DNA of 64,000 nt from Aurantibacter crassamenti (GTDB lineage: Bacteria; Bacteroidota; Bacteroidia; Flavobacteriales; Flavobacteriaceae): assembly GCF_016811105.1 (NCBI RefSeq), contig NZ_JAFBGM010000001.1, positions 558,001 to 622,000 on the forward strand, in the 5' to 3' direction. Positions 1 through 8,958 of the stretch are shown here, piece by piece. Each line of letters begins with the position of its first letter. Position 1 is the stretch's first letter. A program made the translations under genes and the position numbers. The notes beneath the pieces were generated by a model that was not told the origin of the DNA, did not search any database, and was given only the letters and a program-made list of their open reading frames with translations.

Positions 1-208
1 TACCTTTTTGAACCAATACAAAACCCACATCATGGCCTACCGCGTTATTTGAAATTTCAAAAACATAGGTTCCTGCAGCTACGGTTAGTTCCTTTTTAGT
101 AAACTCACCAGGAGTTTGCTCTAAAGAAATCACCTTTTCATTACTCTGCGCATTTGAAGAAAATATTGCTCCAACTATTAATGCGAATACTACTATTACT
201 TTTTTCAT
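1..208 (-). CDS. Cupredoxin-like secreted protein, 3' part cut by window edge
   Basis: The reading frame starts at an ATG at 208 and runs off the left edge, so only the first 69 codons are visible. The protein begins with a typical signal peptide (MKKVIVVFALIVGAIFSSNA, then QSN). It continues with a stretch rich in beta-prone residues, ELTVAAGTYVFEISNNAVGHD, in which the 'GTYVFEISN..VGHD' pattern resembles blue-copper (cupredoxin-like) domains where the His is a metal ligand. A periplasmic electron carrier or copper-binding protein is an inference from this N-terminal half only. It lies 63 bp downstream of the AhpD-like gene on the same strand and may be cotranscribed with it. The second His/Cys/Met ligand group is outside the window. 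Confidence 0.65.
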   Translation of the reverse strand, partial: MKKVIVVFALIVGAIFSSNAQSNEKVISLEQTPGEFTKKELTVAAGTYVFEISNNAVGHDVGFVLVQKG

Positions 209-271
209 AATTATTTATCTTTTAGAATATATTCTACCCATGCTTAAGCAGAATTATTATTATTATTTTAA

Positions 272-820
272 TTAAGCTTGCACTACTTCTAATGGTTGTG
301 CTTCAGGAAAATCAACCGGTACATTTGTTGTCTTATGTAGGTAATTTGAAATTGTTTTATCGCCTACTAAAACAATTGTATCTATTAAGTTTTCCTTCGT
401 CCATCCTGCATTAAAGAATTCAGCAATTGTTGTTTCATCCGTAGCACCACGATTCTCGGTAATATTTTTAGCTAGTTTTGCTAAGGCATCTAATTTGGCG
501 TCAAATGAAGCTCGCCCTGCTCTAAGTTCAAGAATTTCGATTTCAGAAAACCCGTTCATTTTACCTATTGCCGTATGTGCAGCCAAACAGTACGAACAAT
601 CATTAACTTGACTAACCGCTAGATTTACAACTTCTTTCTGTTTTGCTGATAACGAAGTTTTTGCATTACTCAGCGCAAGATAGTTTGCTAATGCATTTTC
701 AGAATGGGCATATGTTGCATATAAATTTGGCACAAACCCTACTGCCTTTTCTAAATTATCAAAAATCGCCTGATTATTTAAACTTACTTCTTCTCTTTGA
801 GGTACATTAAATTTGCTCAT
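272..820 (-). CDS. AhpD-like carboxymuconolactone decarboxylase family protein
   Basis: A 182-residue alpha-helical protein of the carboxymuconolactone decarboxylase/AhpD superfamily. The diagnostic redox motif CxxCxxxH is visible as CSYCLAAH (Cys75, Cys78, His82 counted from the chosen start). In AhpD-type proteins these residues form the peroxidase-active disulfide, so an alkylhydroperoxidase-like or general thiol peroxidase role is likely. An upstream in-frame start at 847 would add a Lys/Ser-rich leader of nine residues. I prefer the ATG at 820 because the family-like sequence begins there. An AraC regulator is encoded upstream on the same strand with a 318-bp gap, and a cupredoxin-like gene follows, suggesting a small stress or redox operon. 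The physiological substrate cannot be inferred. Confidence 0.85.
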   Translation of the reverse strand: MSKFNVPQREEVSLNNQAIFDNLEKAVGFVPNLYATYAHSENALANYLALSNAKTSLSAKQKEVVNLAVSQVNDCSYCLAAHTAIGKMNGFSEIEILELRAGRASFDAKLDALAKLAKNITENRGATDETTIAEFFNAGWTKENLIDTIVLVGDKTISNYLHKTTNVPVDFPEAQPLEVVQA

Positions 821-884
821 AATTTTACTTTTTTTAGATTTTCTCAATGATGAGAATTATTTGTTATTATTAAATACTTAGTCT

Positions 885-1040
885 TTAATTTGAAGTAATG
901 GGATTCTTTGCATCACAATAAAAATCATGATGATATTTCTGCTCACAATGTGATGTTGTATTGATAGTCTTCAATGGTTTTCTTTTACCGTTTCTGAAGA
1001 TTTCAATTAAATTGAAAATGGATTTTATTTGTGTCGTCAT
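885..1040 (-). CDS. Possible small hypothetical protein (51 aa)
   Basis: A short ATG-initiated frame in the 318-bp gap between the AraC gene and the AhpD-like gene, on the same strand as both. The product is basic and soluble, with a His/Cys-rich C-terminal half (SHCEQKYHHDFYCDAKN contains two Cys and three His). No family is recognised. The spaced Cys and His residues could hint at metal binding, but a 51-codon frame in AT-rich DNA can arise by chance and there is no clear promoter or ribosome-binding site. The gap holds nothing else I can identify. Confidence 0.25.
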   Translation of the reverse strand: MTTQIKSIFNLIEIFRNGKRKPLKTINTTSHCEQKYHHDFYCDAKNPITSN

Positions 1041-1138
1041 GTTACTTTGTTTTCTAATTACAAGGTAAAGATGCGACTGAAGCTTACTTTTTTGTTAGGA
1101 GGTATTGCCCGACGGCTTGTAGAAATTTCCCTTTTGAC

Positions 1139-1981
1139 CTAAATCATTCCGATACTACGGAACTGGGAAGGTGAATGGCCTGTCATTTTTTTAAAAAAAC
1201 GGCTAAAATGTGCTGGATCATTAAAACCAAGTTCATATGCAATTTCTTGGTTTTGTTTATCAGAAAATGTCATAAGTCGTTTTGCTTCTAAAGCGAGACG
1301 TTCTAAAATTATCTGTTGTGGTGATTTCTGGTTGTAGATTGCGAAAAGGTTAGAAAGTGTCTTCGGACTTTTGAAAAGCAATTCTGCATAATCACTCACC
1401 TTTCTTTTTGATTTATAATGTGTATCAACCAAAACATTAAATTTTCGAACAACATCTATCTGTTCATTATCTAAAGCTTTAACCATAAGTTGTTCTTTGG
1501 CTAATCTGGTACACATAATTATAAGCCGTTTTAACAACATCTGAAGCATATCACCTTGAATTCTATCAGGGGTAGAAAATTCATCTAGAAAAACCTCATA
1601 TAAAGTATTGAACTTACGTTCTTGTTCTTTAGGTATCGTTATAATAGGTAGGTCTTGTGTGCCAAAGAATAATATTCCGTTGCATGAAACTTCACTATCA
1701 TGATCATTTATACAGTAAAATTCTCTATTAAAGAGAAATGTAGTCAAGGGCAACTGGGTAGACTTGTATGATACATGCTGCAAATAAGTAGTAGTTACTA
1801 TATGGTTGGGCAATAATTCAATTGATAATCCATCAATTTCTATGATAATTGCTGCTTCATTTCTATTCCAAAGAATATTAATATTGCTTGACGAACTTGA
1901 GAAGTGATTTTCATTATTTTTAATATCATCTGTAAACCCGAAGATCGAGCCAATTTTGGAATCGTGAAACTCAAATTTCAT
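1139..1981 (-). CDS. AraC family transcriptional regulator
   Basis: A 280-residue DNA-binding regulator. The last 100 residues form the double helix-turn-helix of the AraC/XylS family: a first helix pair around KVSDYAELLFKSPKTLSNLF and the conserved second one with GFNDPAHFSRFFKKMTGHSP, followed by the usual 'SQFR' end. The N-terminal 170 residues resemble an AraC-type ligand-binding or dimerisation region but have no motif I can assign. The start ATG at 1981 is the only sensible one. It lies upstream of the AhpD-like gene in the same orientation, so local regulation of the redox genes is plausible but unproven. The gene upstream (pyk operon) ends in a terminator at 2067-2095, so this gene needs its own promoter. 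Confidence 0.88.
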   Translation of the reverse strand: MKFEFHDSKIGSIFGFTDDIKNNENHFSSSSSNINILWNRNEAAIIIEIDGLSIELLPNHIVTTTYLQHVSYKSTQLPLTTFLFNREFYCINDHDSEVSCNGILFFGTQDLPIITIPKEQERKFNTLYEVFLDEFSTPDRIQGDMLQMLLKRLIIMCTRLAKEQLMVKALDNEQIDVVRKFNVLVDTHYKSKRKVSDYAELLFKSPKTLSNLFAIYNQKSPQQIILERLALEAKRLMTFSDKQNQEIAYELGFNDPAHFSRFFKKMTGHSPSQFRSIGMI

Positions 1982-2066
1982 AAGGTTGTTGGCTTTAAAA
2001 TGAGGTAAAATAGAACCATTTAGTCAGCCAAAAGCTCTAATACTTACAATTAGATAAAGCACAAAA

Positions 2067-2095
2067 AAAATCCTGATTATGAAAATCAGGATTTT
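2067..2095 (-). terminator. Intrinsic terminator of the acpP-pyk operon
   Basis: Inverted repeat with arms TCCTGAT (2071-2077) and ATCAGGA (2085-2091), extended by flanking A/T pairs. On the minus strand it is followed by a run of eight T residues, the form expected for a Rho-independent terminator just after the pyk stop codon. Confidence 0.85.
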
Positions 2096-2116
2096 AATTT
2101 AGTTCTTAATACTAGT

Positions 2117-3568
2117 TTAAGCCTTTTTAAAATTACAGGTCTCAATTTCAGTAACACGAAGCGTATTTACCATTCCTTTATCTTTGATAGGCATTGCTGC
2201 AAGGCTAATCAACATATCGCCTACATCTAAAAACCCTTTTTCACACGCCATTGCATTTACATCTTCAATGGTTTCATCAGTAGAAACATAACGATCGTAA
2301 TAAAAAGCTTTTACACCCCAAAGTAAATTCAACTGTGTTAAGATTCTTCTATTTGATGTAAAAACAAGAATGTGCGCGCTTGGTCTCCATGCTGAAATTT
2401 GAAATGCTGTATAACCACTATTTGTTAAAGTAGATATGGCTTTTGCCTTAATTTCATTGGCCATTGAAGCAGCATGATAACATACTGATTTAGTGATATA
2501 CCTTTTTGTTCTAATATGTGGCGGATCATGTGGCACATGAATTAAATCAGAAGCCTCTACACTTTGTAAAATGCTTGCCATGCGTTCTATTACTTGAACA
2601 GGATAATTACCCACTGATGTTTCACCTGAAAGCATAACTGCATCAGCACCATCCATCACAGAATTAGCTACATCATTTACTTCAGCACGTGTTGGAGTTA
2701 AACTCGTAATCATGGTTTCCATCATCTGAGTAGCAATAATCACAGGAATTCTTGCTCTTTTGGCACGCAATACCAATTGCTTTTGTATCAACGGTACTTC
2801 TTGTGCAGGCACCTCAACACCTAAATCACCTCTAGCAACCATCAAACCATCACAGTGCGCTACTATCTTGTCAATATTCTCTACTGCTTCAGGTTTTTCA
2901 ATTTTAGCAATAATCGGAATTTTATGATCCGAATGCTCTTCTATAATTTTTCTTAAATCAATACAATCTTGTTCAAAACGTACAAAAGACAAAGCAATCC
3001 AATCTACTTGTTGCTCAATTGCAAAAATGGCATCTTTGACATCCTTTTCGGTAAGCGCAGGCAATGAAATATTCGTATTGGGTAAATTCACCCCTTTCTT
3101 TGATTTCAATGGCCCACCTTGAATAACTCTTGTTTTGACAGTATCCTCACCATTGGTTGAGATTACCTCAAACATTAGTTTACCATCATCAAGTAAAACA
3201 CGTTCTCCGGCCTTAACATCTTTAGGAAAAGCACCATAATTCATATAAACGCGCTCAGCAGTACCTTCAAATGGTTCACCAGTTACAAAATCAATTTCAT
3301 CTCCAGGTGCGACAACAACTTCGCTTCCCATTACACCTACTCGCAATTTTGGCCCTTGTAAATCTCCTAGTATAGATACATTAGTACTCAATTCTTCATT
3401 GAGTTCACGAATCATTTTTATACGTGCTTTAACTCCATCATAATCGGCATGTGAGAAATTTATACGAAAGACATCAGTACCCGCCAATATCATTTCTTTT
3501 AAAACTTCTTTCTTCGATGTTGCAGGCCCTAAGGTTGCAACTATTTTGGTTTTTTTATTCGTAGGCAT
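2117..3568 (-). CDS. pyk: Pyruvate kinase
   Basis: Glycolytic enzyme converting phosphoenolpyruvate and ADP to pyruvate and ATP in the cytosol. The 483-residue length fits the family. The N-terminal 'KTKIVATLGPATS' opening is typical, the active-site signature IPIIAKIEKPEAVENID contains the catalytic Lys, and DGLMVARGDLGVEVP carries the Mg2+/substrate-binding region. 'ATQMMETMI' and 'MDGADAVMLSGETSVGNYP' follow in family order, and the C-terminal allosteric domain occupies roughly residues 350-480. Start ATG at 3568 gives the expected N terminus. It is the last gene of a minus-strand operon, 2 bp after the IPExxxVDY gene, and is followed by a clear terminator at 2067-2095. Confidence 0.98.
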   Translation of the reverse strand: MPTNKKTKIVATLGPATSKKEVLKEMILAGTDVFRINFSHADYDGVKARIKMIRELNEELSTNVSILGDLQGPKLRVGVMGSEVVVAPGDEIDFVTGEPFEGTAERVYMNYGAFPKDVKAGERVLLDDGKLMFEVISTNGEDTVKTRVIQGGPLKSKKGVNLPNTNISLPALTEKDVKDAIFAIEQQVDWIALSFVRFEQDCIDLRKIIEEHSDHKIPIIAKIEKPEAVENIDKIVAHCDGLMVARGDLGVEVPAQEVPLIQKQLVLRAKRARIPVIIATQMMETMITSLTPTRAEVNDVANSVMDGADAVMLSGETSVGNYPVQVIERMASILQSVEASDLIHVPHDPPHIRTKRYITKSVCYHAASMANEIKAKAISTLTNSGYTAFQISAWRPSAHILVFTSNRRILTQLNLLWGVKAFYYDRYVSTDETIEDVNAMACEKGFLDVGDMLISLAAMPIKDKGMVNTLRVTEIETCNFKKA

Positions 3569-3570
3569 TC

Positions 3571-4026
3571 TTAAAATATTAGATTGTTTTTTGAATTCAG
3601 TTTATCGCAATCAACCATATATGCGGTCATTACGGATGGTATTTCTTGTATACTTTTTACCAAAGTATCAGCAACTTCTTGATCAATTTTAATAAAATAA
3701 TCTACCTTACTATGCTCAGGCACTAGATGCTGTTTAGCAGTTGAGGGCATATCTTTAAAAAGACCAGTCATGTTGATGTCACCTTGACCAAAGGTACTAT
3801 TCGGAAAAAGCGACCAATTACTATCGGTTTTCTCATCAAACCATTCAAACATGGCTATAGAGAGATTTTCGTTTATTTCAATATCGTTCTTAGTTCTCTT
3901 AAATTGCGTTTTCAACATTGAATTAAGAGCATAAGCTAAAGCGTAGTCTTCTTGATTGCTTTGTATAGCAATAAGCATGAACCAATCATCATAAAAATCT
4001 TCTAAGATCTTATGCTTTGTTCCCAT
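3571..4026 (-). CDS. IPExxxVDY family protein
   Basis: A 151-residue protein of the family named after an IPExxxVDY motif; here the motif appears as VPEHSKVDYFIKI near the middle to C-terminal part. The family is common in Bacteroidota immediately next to pyruvate kinase and has no established function. A longer frame to 4077 starts with an unrelated hydrophobic stretch; the ATG at 4026 gives the compact start MGTKHKILEDFYDDW. It sits between rnc (104 bp upstream) and pyk (2 bp downstream) and is probably translated from the same mRNA as pyk. There is no signal peptide or membrane segment, so it is likely cytosolic. Confidence 0.85.
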   Translation of the reverse strand: MGTKHKILEDFYDDWFMLIAIQSNQEDYALAYALNSMLKTQFKRTKNDIEINENLSIAMFEWFDEKTDSNWSLFPNSTFGQGDINMTGLFKDMPSTAKQHLVPEHSKVDYFIKIDQEVADTLVKSIQEIPSVMTAYMVDCDKLNSKNNLIF

Positions 4027-4130
4027 AATGATGTAAAAGCGAAATGTAAATATATGACTATTAGCCAAAACCACCATACATTTTTAGCAGGCTTGCTTAT
4101 AATGTAGAAACAATAACGTTATAGTAATAT

Positions 4131-4868
4131 TCAAGATTTGTTCATCTTGCCTTGAAGCGCAAAATAAGCTCTTTTTGAAGCCCTTTCTTCAGCCTTCTTT
4201 TTCGATGTTGCTCTAGCTTTAGCAATAACATTATCTTCAATTGAAAGTTTTACAGCAAAATGCTTCAAAGGGTCATTACCACTATCTTCATAAACATTAT
4301 AATGAAATGTTTTCTTCTGCTTTTGACACCATTCAATTACCAAACTTTTATAACTTATTACTCTACCTTCAAGTTGCTCTATGTCAACATATGGCTCAAT
4401 AACACTCTCATGAATAAATTTCTCACAGTAATTATACCCACGATCCAAATAGATTGCACCAACAAGTGCCTCAAAAACATTACCATGAATATTGTCACCA
4501 AAATGAGATTTTGGTATGCGACTATTTACAAATTCAATTAAATTAAGATCTTTACCAAGCTCATTTAAATGCTTTCTACTAACAATTTTTGAACGCATTT
4601 TAGTCAAGTAACCTTCATCACCTTCAGGTACTGCATCATACAAATGTTTTGATATAATAGTGCCCAACATAGAATCGCCTAAAAATTCAAGACGTTCATA
4701 ATTCATAGGGTTTCCTTCATCATCCTTTTTATTGGCTGAACGATGAAGAAACGCTTTCTTAAATAAATCAAGCGATTTCGGCTTAAAGCCAAGAATTTTT
4801 GTGATACCCAAAAAAAAATCCCCATCCTCTTTTGAATGGGAACTAAATAAATGGGAGGCAAAATTCAT
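4131..4868 (-). CDS. rnc: Ribonuclease III
   Basis: Double-strand-specific endoribonuclease that processes rRNA precursors and structured mRNAs. The 245-residue protein shows the RNase III signature YERLEFLGDSMLG (residues about 57-69) with the acidic catalytic residues, and a second acidic motif in 'GNVFEALVGAIYLDRGY'. A C-terminal double-stranded RNA binding domain ends in 'ATSKKKAEERASKRAYFAL'. The N terminus is about 20 residues longer than in E. coli, which is usual in Bacteroidota. It follows fabF with a 9-bp gap in the common acpP-fabF-rnc order. Confidence 0.97.
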   Translation of the reverse strand: MNFASHLFSSHSKEDGDFFLGITKILGFKPKSLDLFKKAFLHRSANKKDDEGNPMNYERLEFLGDSMLGTIISKHLYDAVPEGDEGYLTKMRSKIVSRKHLNELGKDLNLIEFVNSRIPKSHFGDNIHGNVFEALVGAIYLDRGYNYCEKFIHESVIEPYVDIEQLEGRVISYKSLVIEWCQKQKKTFHYNVYEDSGNDPLKHFAVKLSIEDNVIAKARATSKKKAEERASKRAYFALQGKMNKS

Positions 4869-4877
4869 TATGTTGAC

Positions 4878-6128
4878 TTAACTTAATTTTTTGAAAACTA
4901 CACAGGCATTATGCCCTCCGAAACCAAATGTATTACTCATAGCTACCTTAACTTCTCTTTTTTGAGCTTTATTTAAAGTCAAATTGAGACTAGGGTCAAT
5001 ATTTTCATCAATCGTAGTATGATTTATTGTAGGCGGCACTAAACTATGTTCCATTGCTAAGATAGAAGCTATTGCTTCAATAGCACCAGCCGCACCTAAC
5101 AAATGACCTGTCATCGATTTAGTTGAATTGATATTAATTTTTGACGCATGCTCACCAAATACTTGTGAAATTGCTTTCAATTCAGCAACATCACCTAGTG
5201 GTGTAGAGGTACCATGGGTGTTAATAGCATCAACTTCATCAAGACCAATACCTGCATCTCTCAAACAGTTTTCCATTACTTTAACCACACCAATACCATC
5301 AGGATGTGGCGCAGTCATATGATAAGCATCACTTGAAAGACCGCCACCAGCAACTTCAGCATAAATTTTTGCCCCTCTTGCTTTAGCATGCTCGTATTCT
5401 TCTAATATAAGAGCACCTGCTCCTTCCCCTAAAACAAAACCATCTCTAGTTGCATCAAAAGGTCTTGAAGCCGTTTCAGGACTTTCGTTTCTTTTTGACA
5501 AGGCGTGCATTGCGCTAAAACCGCCCATACCTGCTATAGTTACAGCAGCTTCACTACCACCAGTAACAACAACATCACAATGTCCTAAACGAATATAGTT
5601 TAGTGCATCAATCATTGCATTAGCCGCAGAAGCACAAGCAGATACTGTAGTATAATTTGGCCCCATAAAGCCATATTTTATTGAAATGTTACCAGGAGCA
5701 ATATCCGCTATCATTTTTGGAATGAAAAAAGGATTGAAACGCGGTGTACCATCACCTTCAGCGAAGTTCATCACCTCATCTTGAAAGGTTTGAATACCAC
5801 CGATTCCGGCTCCCCAAATTACGCCTACTCGAAATTTATCAATTGCTTCGAGATCAAGTTTAGAATCTTCAATCGCCTCACTAGACGATATCATGGCAAA
5901 TTGAGCAAATCGATCAAGCTTACGTGCTTCTTTTCTATCAAAATAATCCTCTGGATTATAATTTTTGATTTCGCAAGCAAATTTTGTCTTGAATTTTTCG
6001 GTTTCAAAATGAGTCACAATAGCGGAACCACTTTTTCCGTTTTTCAGACCTTCCCAATATTCTTCAACATTATTTCCAATGGGCGTTAAAGCACCCAGAC
6101 CTGTAACAACAACTCGTTTTAATTGCAT
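4878..6128 (-). CDS. fabF: Beta-ketoacyl-ACP synthase II
   Basis: Condensing enzyme of type II fatty acid synthesis, elongating acyl-ACP with malonyl-ACP. The 416-residue protein starts MQLKRVVVTGLGALTPIGN at the ATG at 6128. The frame is open to 6215, but the extra residues are unlike the family. The catalytic triad is visible: Cys in TVSACASAANAM, His in NTHGTSTPLGD and His in KSMTGHLLGAAGA. The glycine-rich end 'NTFGFGGHNACVVFKK' is typical. It lies 99 bp downstream of acpP and 9 bp upstream of rnc. Confidence 0.98.
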   Translation of the reverse strand: MQLKRVVVTGLGALTPIGNNVEEYWEGLKNGKSGSAIVTHFETEKFKTKFACEIKNYNPEDYFDRKEARKLDRFAQFAMISSSEAIEDSKLDLEAIDKFRVGVIWGAGIGGIQTFQDEVMNFAEGDGTPRFNPFFIPKMIADIAPGNISIKYGFMGPNYTTVSACASAANAMIDALNYIRLGHCDVVVTGGSEAAVTIAGMGGFSAMHALSKRNESPETASRPFDATRDGFVLGEGAGALILEEYEHAKARGAKIYAEVAGGGLSSDAYHMTAPHPDGIGVVKVMENCLRDAGIGLDEVDAINTHGTSTPLGDVAELKAISQVFGEHASKININSTKSMTGHLLGAAGAIEAIASILAMEHSLVPPTINHTTIDENIDPSLNLTLNKAQKREVKVAMSNTFGFGGHNACVVFKKLS

Positions 6129-6227
6129 GTAACCCTTTTTTATTGAGCAAAGTGAAATTAAAAAAAAATATCCATGCAGCATTATACCACATGGATAATT
6201 TTTAAATCTTATCAAGTAAGCATAAAA

Positions 6228-6461
6228 TTACTTCGCTTCTTCTATATAACTGATGGCTTGACCTACAGTAGCGATATTTTCTGCTTGATCATCTGGAATT
6301 TGAATATCAAATTCTTTTTCGAATTCCATAATCAACTCAACAGTGTCCAATGAATCGGCTCCAAGGTCGTTAGTAAAGCTAGCTTCTGATACTACTTCGT
6401 TTTCATCAACTCCCAATTTATCAATGATTATAGCTTTTACTCTTGATGCAATGTCTGACAT
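6228..6461 (-). CDS. acpP: Acyl carrier protein
   Basis: A 77-residue acidic carrier protein that holds growing fatty acyl chains on a 4'-phosphopantetheine arm. The attachment site is Ser37 in the invariant [10 protein letters not shown] motif. The ATG at 6461 gives the standard N terminus [11 protein letters not shown]; the longer open frame to 6494 is not expected to be translated. It is the first gene of the acpP-fabF-rnc-IPExxxVDY-pyk block and has a -7 type promoter box about 30 bp upstream. Confidence 0.98.
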   Translation of the reverse strand: MSDIASRVKAIIIDKLGVDENEVVSEASFTNDLGADSLDTVELIMEFEKEFDIQIPDDQAENIATVGQAISYIEEAK

Positions 6462-6491
6462 AATATTTGGTTTTAAAATTTTAACTGATGG

Positions 6492-6499
6492 CAAAAATA
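6492..6499 (-). promoter_or_regulatory. -7 box of acpP operon promoter
   Basis: On the minus strand the octamer reads TATTTTTG, an exact match to the Bacteroidetes -7 consensus TAnnTTTG. At the 19-nt spacing a GTG is present where TTG is expected (6519-6521). The inferred transcription start is roughly 25 nt before the acpP ATG. Confidence 0.6.
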
Positions 6500-6616
6500 A
6501 AAAACTTTAGATGAATAACACTATTTACAGTTAAAATGTAATGCAATTAAAAAAAATTAGTGCAAGTGTGTTACTTTCGTCTTGTATTTATTTTATAGAT
6601 AATCACTGTCTTGCCC

Positions 6617-7189
6617 ATGAAAAATATAGTACTATTTGCCTCTGGTTCTGGATCTAATGTTGAAAACATCGTACGATACTTTCAAGACAAGAACAATTCG
6701 GTTATCATTTCCGTTGTACTTACTAACAAAAGCGATGCCAAAGTTCTGGATAGGTGTAATAATTTGAATATCAATGGGTTGTATTTCAATAGAAATGCTT
6801 TTTACGCAACTGATTGTGTGCGTGATATTTTGAAAAACATAAATCCTGACCTGATCATCCTCGCCGGATTTCTATGGAAAATGCCAGAAAAAATTATTAA
6901 AGATTTTCCTTCAAAGATTATCAATATTCACCCCGCTCTATTGCCAAAATATGGTGGCAAAGGAATGTATGGAAATAATGTTCATAAAGCCATAAAAGCT
7001 AATAATGAGCAAGAAACTGGCATTACAATACATTATGTGAACGAAAATTATGACGAAGGCGCCATTATTTTTCAAGCCAAAACGCAAATAAATTCATCTG
7101 ATTCAGTAGAAGATATTGCAAATAAGGTACATGAATTAGAATTTGAGCATTTTCCAAAAACGATAGAAAAATTGTTATTCGAGGTCTAA
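6617..7189 (+). CDS. purN: Phosphoribosylglycinamide formyltransferase
   Basis: Third step of de novo purine synthesis, transferring a formyl group from 10-formyltetrahydrofolate to GAR. The 190-residue protein begins MKNIVLFASGSGSNVENI, the GAR-binding N-terminal motif. It contains the catalytic region 'INIHPALLPKYGGKGMYG' with His, and the later 'ETGITIHYVNENYDEGAII' with the conserved Asp. The ATG at 6617 is preferred over a TTG six bases upstream. Its TAA stop overlaps the ATG of the RNase H gene by one base (TAATG), implying translational coupling. Divergent from acpP. Confidence 0.96.
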   Translation: MKNIVLFASGSGSNVENIVRYFQDKNNSVIISVVLTNKSDAKVLDRCNNLNINGLYFNRNAFYATDCVRDILKNINPDLIILAGFLWKMPEKIIKDFPSKIINIHPALLPKYGGKGMYGNNVHKAIKANNEQETGITIHYVNENYDEGAIIFQAKTQINSSDSVEDIANKVHELEFEHFPKTIEKLLFEV

Positions 7190-7824
7190 TGGGCAAGAAA
7201 AGTAAATTTTATGTTGTCTGGAAAGGTAAGAAAGTAGGTATTTTTGAAACTTGGAAAGACTGTAAAGCACAGATATCAGGCTATAAAGGTGCTCAATACA
7301 AGTCATTTTCAACATTTGCAGAAGCCAAAAAAGCTTTTAATGGCAATTACGCTGATTTTAGTAAAACATCATCAAAGGTTACAAAACTCTCTCAAGAAGA
7401 ACTCTTAAAATACGGCACCCCTAATTATCATTCAATTTCGGTAGATGCAGCTTCAAGCGGAAACCCAGGCATAATGGAATATCAAGGAGTTGATACAAAA
7501 ACCAAAAAAGTGCTTTTTAAACAAGGACCTTTCAAACAAGGCACCAACAATATAGGCGAGTTTTTAGCCCTAGTTCATGGTTTAGCATATTTAAAAGAGC
7601 GCAAAAGCGACCGTATCTTATATACCGATTCAAGAATAGCCATGGGTTGGATTCGTAAAAAAACCTGTAACACCAAACTGAAAGAGACTGCAAAAAATAA
7701 AGATGTATTTAATTTAATCAAACGAGCTATAACTTGGCTCAAAGAGAATGATTATAATACGCCTGTTGTTAAATGGGAAACGAAAGCTTGGGGGGAAATT
7801 CCTGCAGATTTTGGAAGGAAATAG
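7189..7824 (+). CDS. Viroplasmin-type ribonuclease H
   Basis: A 211-residue RNase H1-type enzyme that cleaves the RNA strand of RNA:DNA hybrids. Residues 5-50 (FYVVWKGKKVGIFETW...YKSFSTFAEAKKAF) form a caulimovirus-viroplasmin/hybrid-binding domain. The catalytic domain follows with acidic residues Asp86 (SVDAASSGNPG), Glu124 (NNIGEFLALV) and Asp147 (ILYTDSRIA). This two-domain architecture is common in Bacteroidota. Its start codon overlaps the purN stop, so it is expressed with purN although the functions are unrelated. Confidence 0.93.
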   Translation: MGKKSKFYVVWKGKKVGIFETWKDCKAQISGYKGAQYKSFSTFAEAKKAFNGNYADFSKTSSKVTKLSQEELLKYGTPNYHSISVDAASSGNPGIMEYQGVDTKTKKVLFKQGPFKQGTNNIGEFLALVHGLAYLKERKSDRILYTDSRIAMGWIRKKTCNTKLKETAKNKDVFNLIKRAITWLKENDYNTPVVKWETKAWGEIPADFGRK

Positions 7825-7923
7825 TGAGGAATTATTAAAAAATCTAATAAATCTGTAGATGAACATTAACTATTCACCTTAAACAAATAGGATAAACAGA
7901 GTTGTATTGCAATCTATTTGTAG

Positions 7924-8958
7924 TTAATGTATATTATTTTTTCCTTCCCTACTAAAAACATGGTGCTGGGTAGCAGTAAAATAATCTCTAAATATTTGAT
8001 TTAGCGGATGTTCTTTTCTACAGGCCTTAATTCCTAGGTTTGGGTAAACCTCAATTAATGCACGTGAAAAATCGCTGACAGAATCTACAGCGCAACTATG
8101 TACTTTTTGCATATATTCTTTCGTAAAACATTTTTGTTCCTGAATTGTATTTTCAATTTCCTCTGAAAAGTGAAAAATTTTCTGATTTGCATAGGAAATA
8201 GCTGTTTTTAATGATTGCAACTTTTTATCTGACAAAAAAGGCTGTGATTCTTCCAAAAAATGCTCAACCATTCCTAAATAGTTCACCCAAAGTGTTATAT
8301 CAACAAAAAGGGAAAACGGGATTTTAAAAATAGGTTGCGAAAGGTAAACCTCATTATATTGAAAACTGTATTTTCTATCTATTTTTACATCATTTACTTC
8401 AAATGAATGAGTAACGGTAGCAACTAGCCCCATAGCATCCCAATCAGGCACAACCTTTACTTTTTCCTTTGGAAGAACAAAAGAACGAACCATGGGTGAT
8501 CCATCTTTTTCCTTTACCTCTTTTCCGTTTTTCAATATTTTTGCATTCAAAGTAAAATGAGATAGATATAAACTACCAGTAGCATATTGCCAATTACCAG
8601 AAATTCTATAATAACCTTCATATTCTTCAGCCACACCAAAAACGCCACCACTTCCGCCAAGAATCGGAGGTCGCTCATTTAAAAATAGGAGCTGTGCAAT
8701 ATCTTTGTCTAAATTTCCAACAAAATAATTAGCCCCGCTGCATAACGTAATAGTCCAACCCAAGCTTCCATCAATATAGGCTAGCGTTTTAAGTTTTTGT
8801 AAACCTTCACTAAGAGACAACTCTAAACCACCATAACTTTTCGGCACCCATAGATTCCATAGGTTGTGATTTCCAATCCATTCTAATACTTCAGAAACAA
8901 AAACAGTTACGCCTAAATTTTGTTCTCTAAGTTGCCGAATTTCGTTCCTTTTCATCAT
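7924..8958 (-). CDS. Acyl-CoA dehydrogenase-fold flavoprotein in TPP-riboswitch operon
   Basis: A 344-residue protein of the acyl-CoA dehydrogenase superfamily. Visible features are 'LWVPKSYGGLELSLSEGL' in the N-terminal helical domain, 'GDW'-like 'SGNWQYATGS' in the middle beta domain, and a C-terminal RDYFTATQHHVFSRE. The last resembles the 'RD..TA.QH' ending of the type-2 C-terminal domain found in reduced-flavin-dependent monooxygenases such as DszC and HsaA rather than true acyl-CoA dehydrogenases. Its start (8958, or 8955) lies inside the end of the PnuC/PnuT-like gene with a 32-bp overlap, so it is translated from the TPP-riboswitch mRNA. I infer a role in thiamine or thiamine-precursor salvage. 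The exact substrate is unknown, and a plain acyl-CoA dehydrogenase cannot be ruled out. Confidence 0.75.
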   Translation of the reverse strand: MMKRNEIRQLREQNLGVTVFVSEVLEWIGNHNLWNLWVPKSYGGLELSLSEGLQKLKTLAYIDGSLGWTITLCSGANYFVGNLDKDIAQLLFLNERPPILGGSGGVFGVAEEYEGYYRISGNWQYATGSLYLSHFTLNAKILKNGKEVKEKDGSPMVRSFVLPKEKVKVVPDWDAMGLVATVTHSFEVNDVKIDRKYSFQYNEVYLSQPIFKIPFSLFVDITLWVNYLGMVEHFLEESQPFLSDKKLQSLKTAISYANQKIFHFSEEIENTIQEQKCFTKEYMQKVHSCAVDSVSDFSRALIEVYPNLGIKACRKEHPLNQIFRDYFTATQHHVFSREGKNNIH

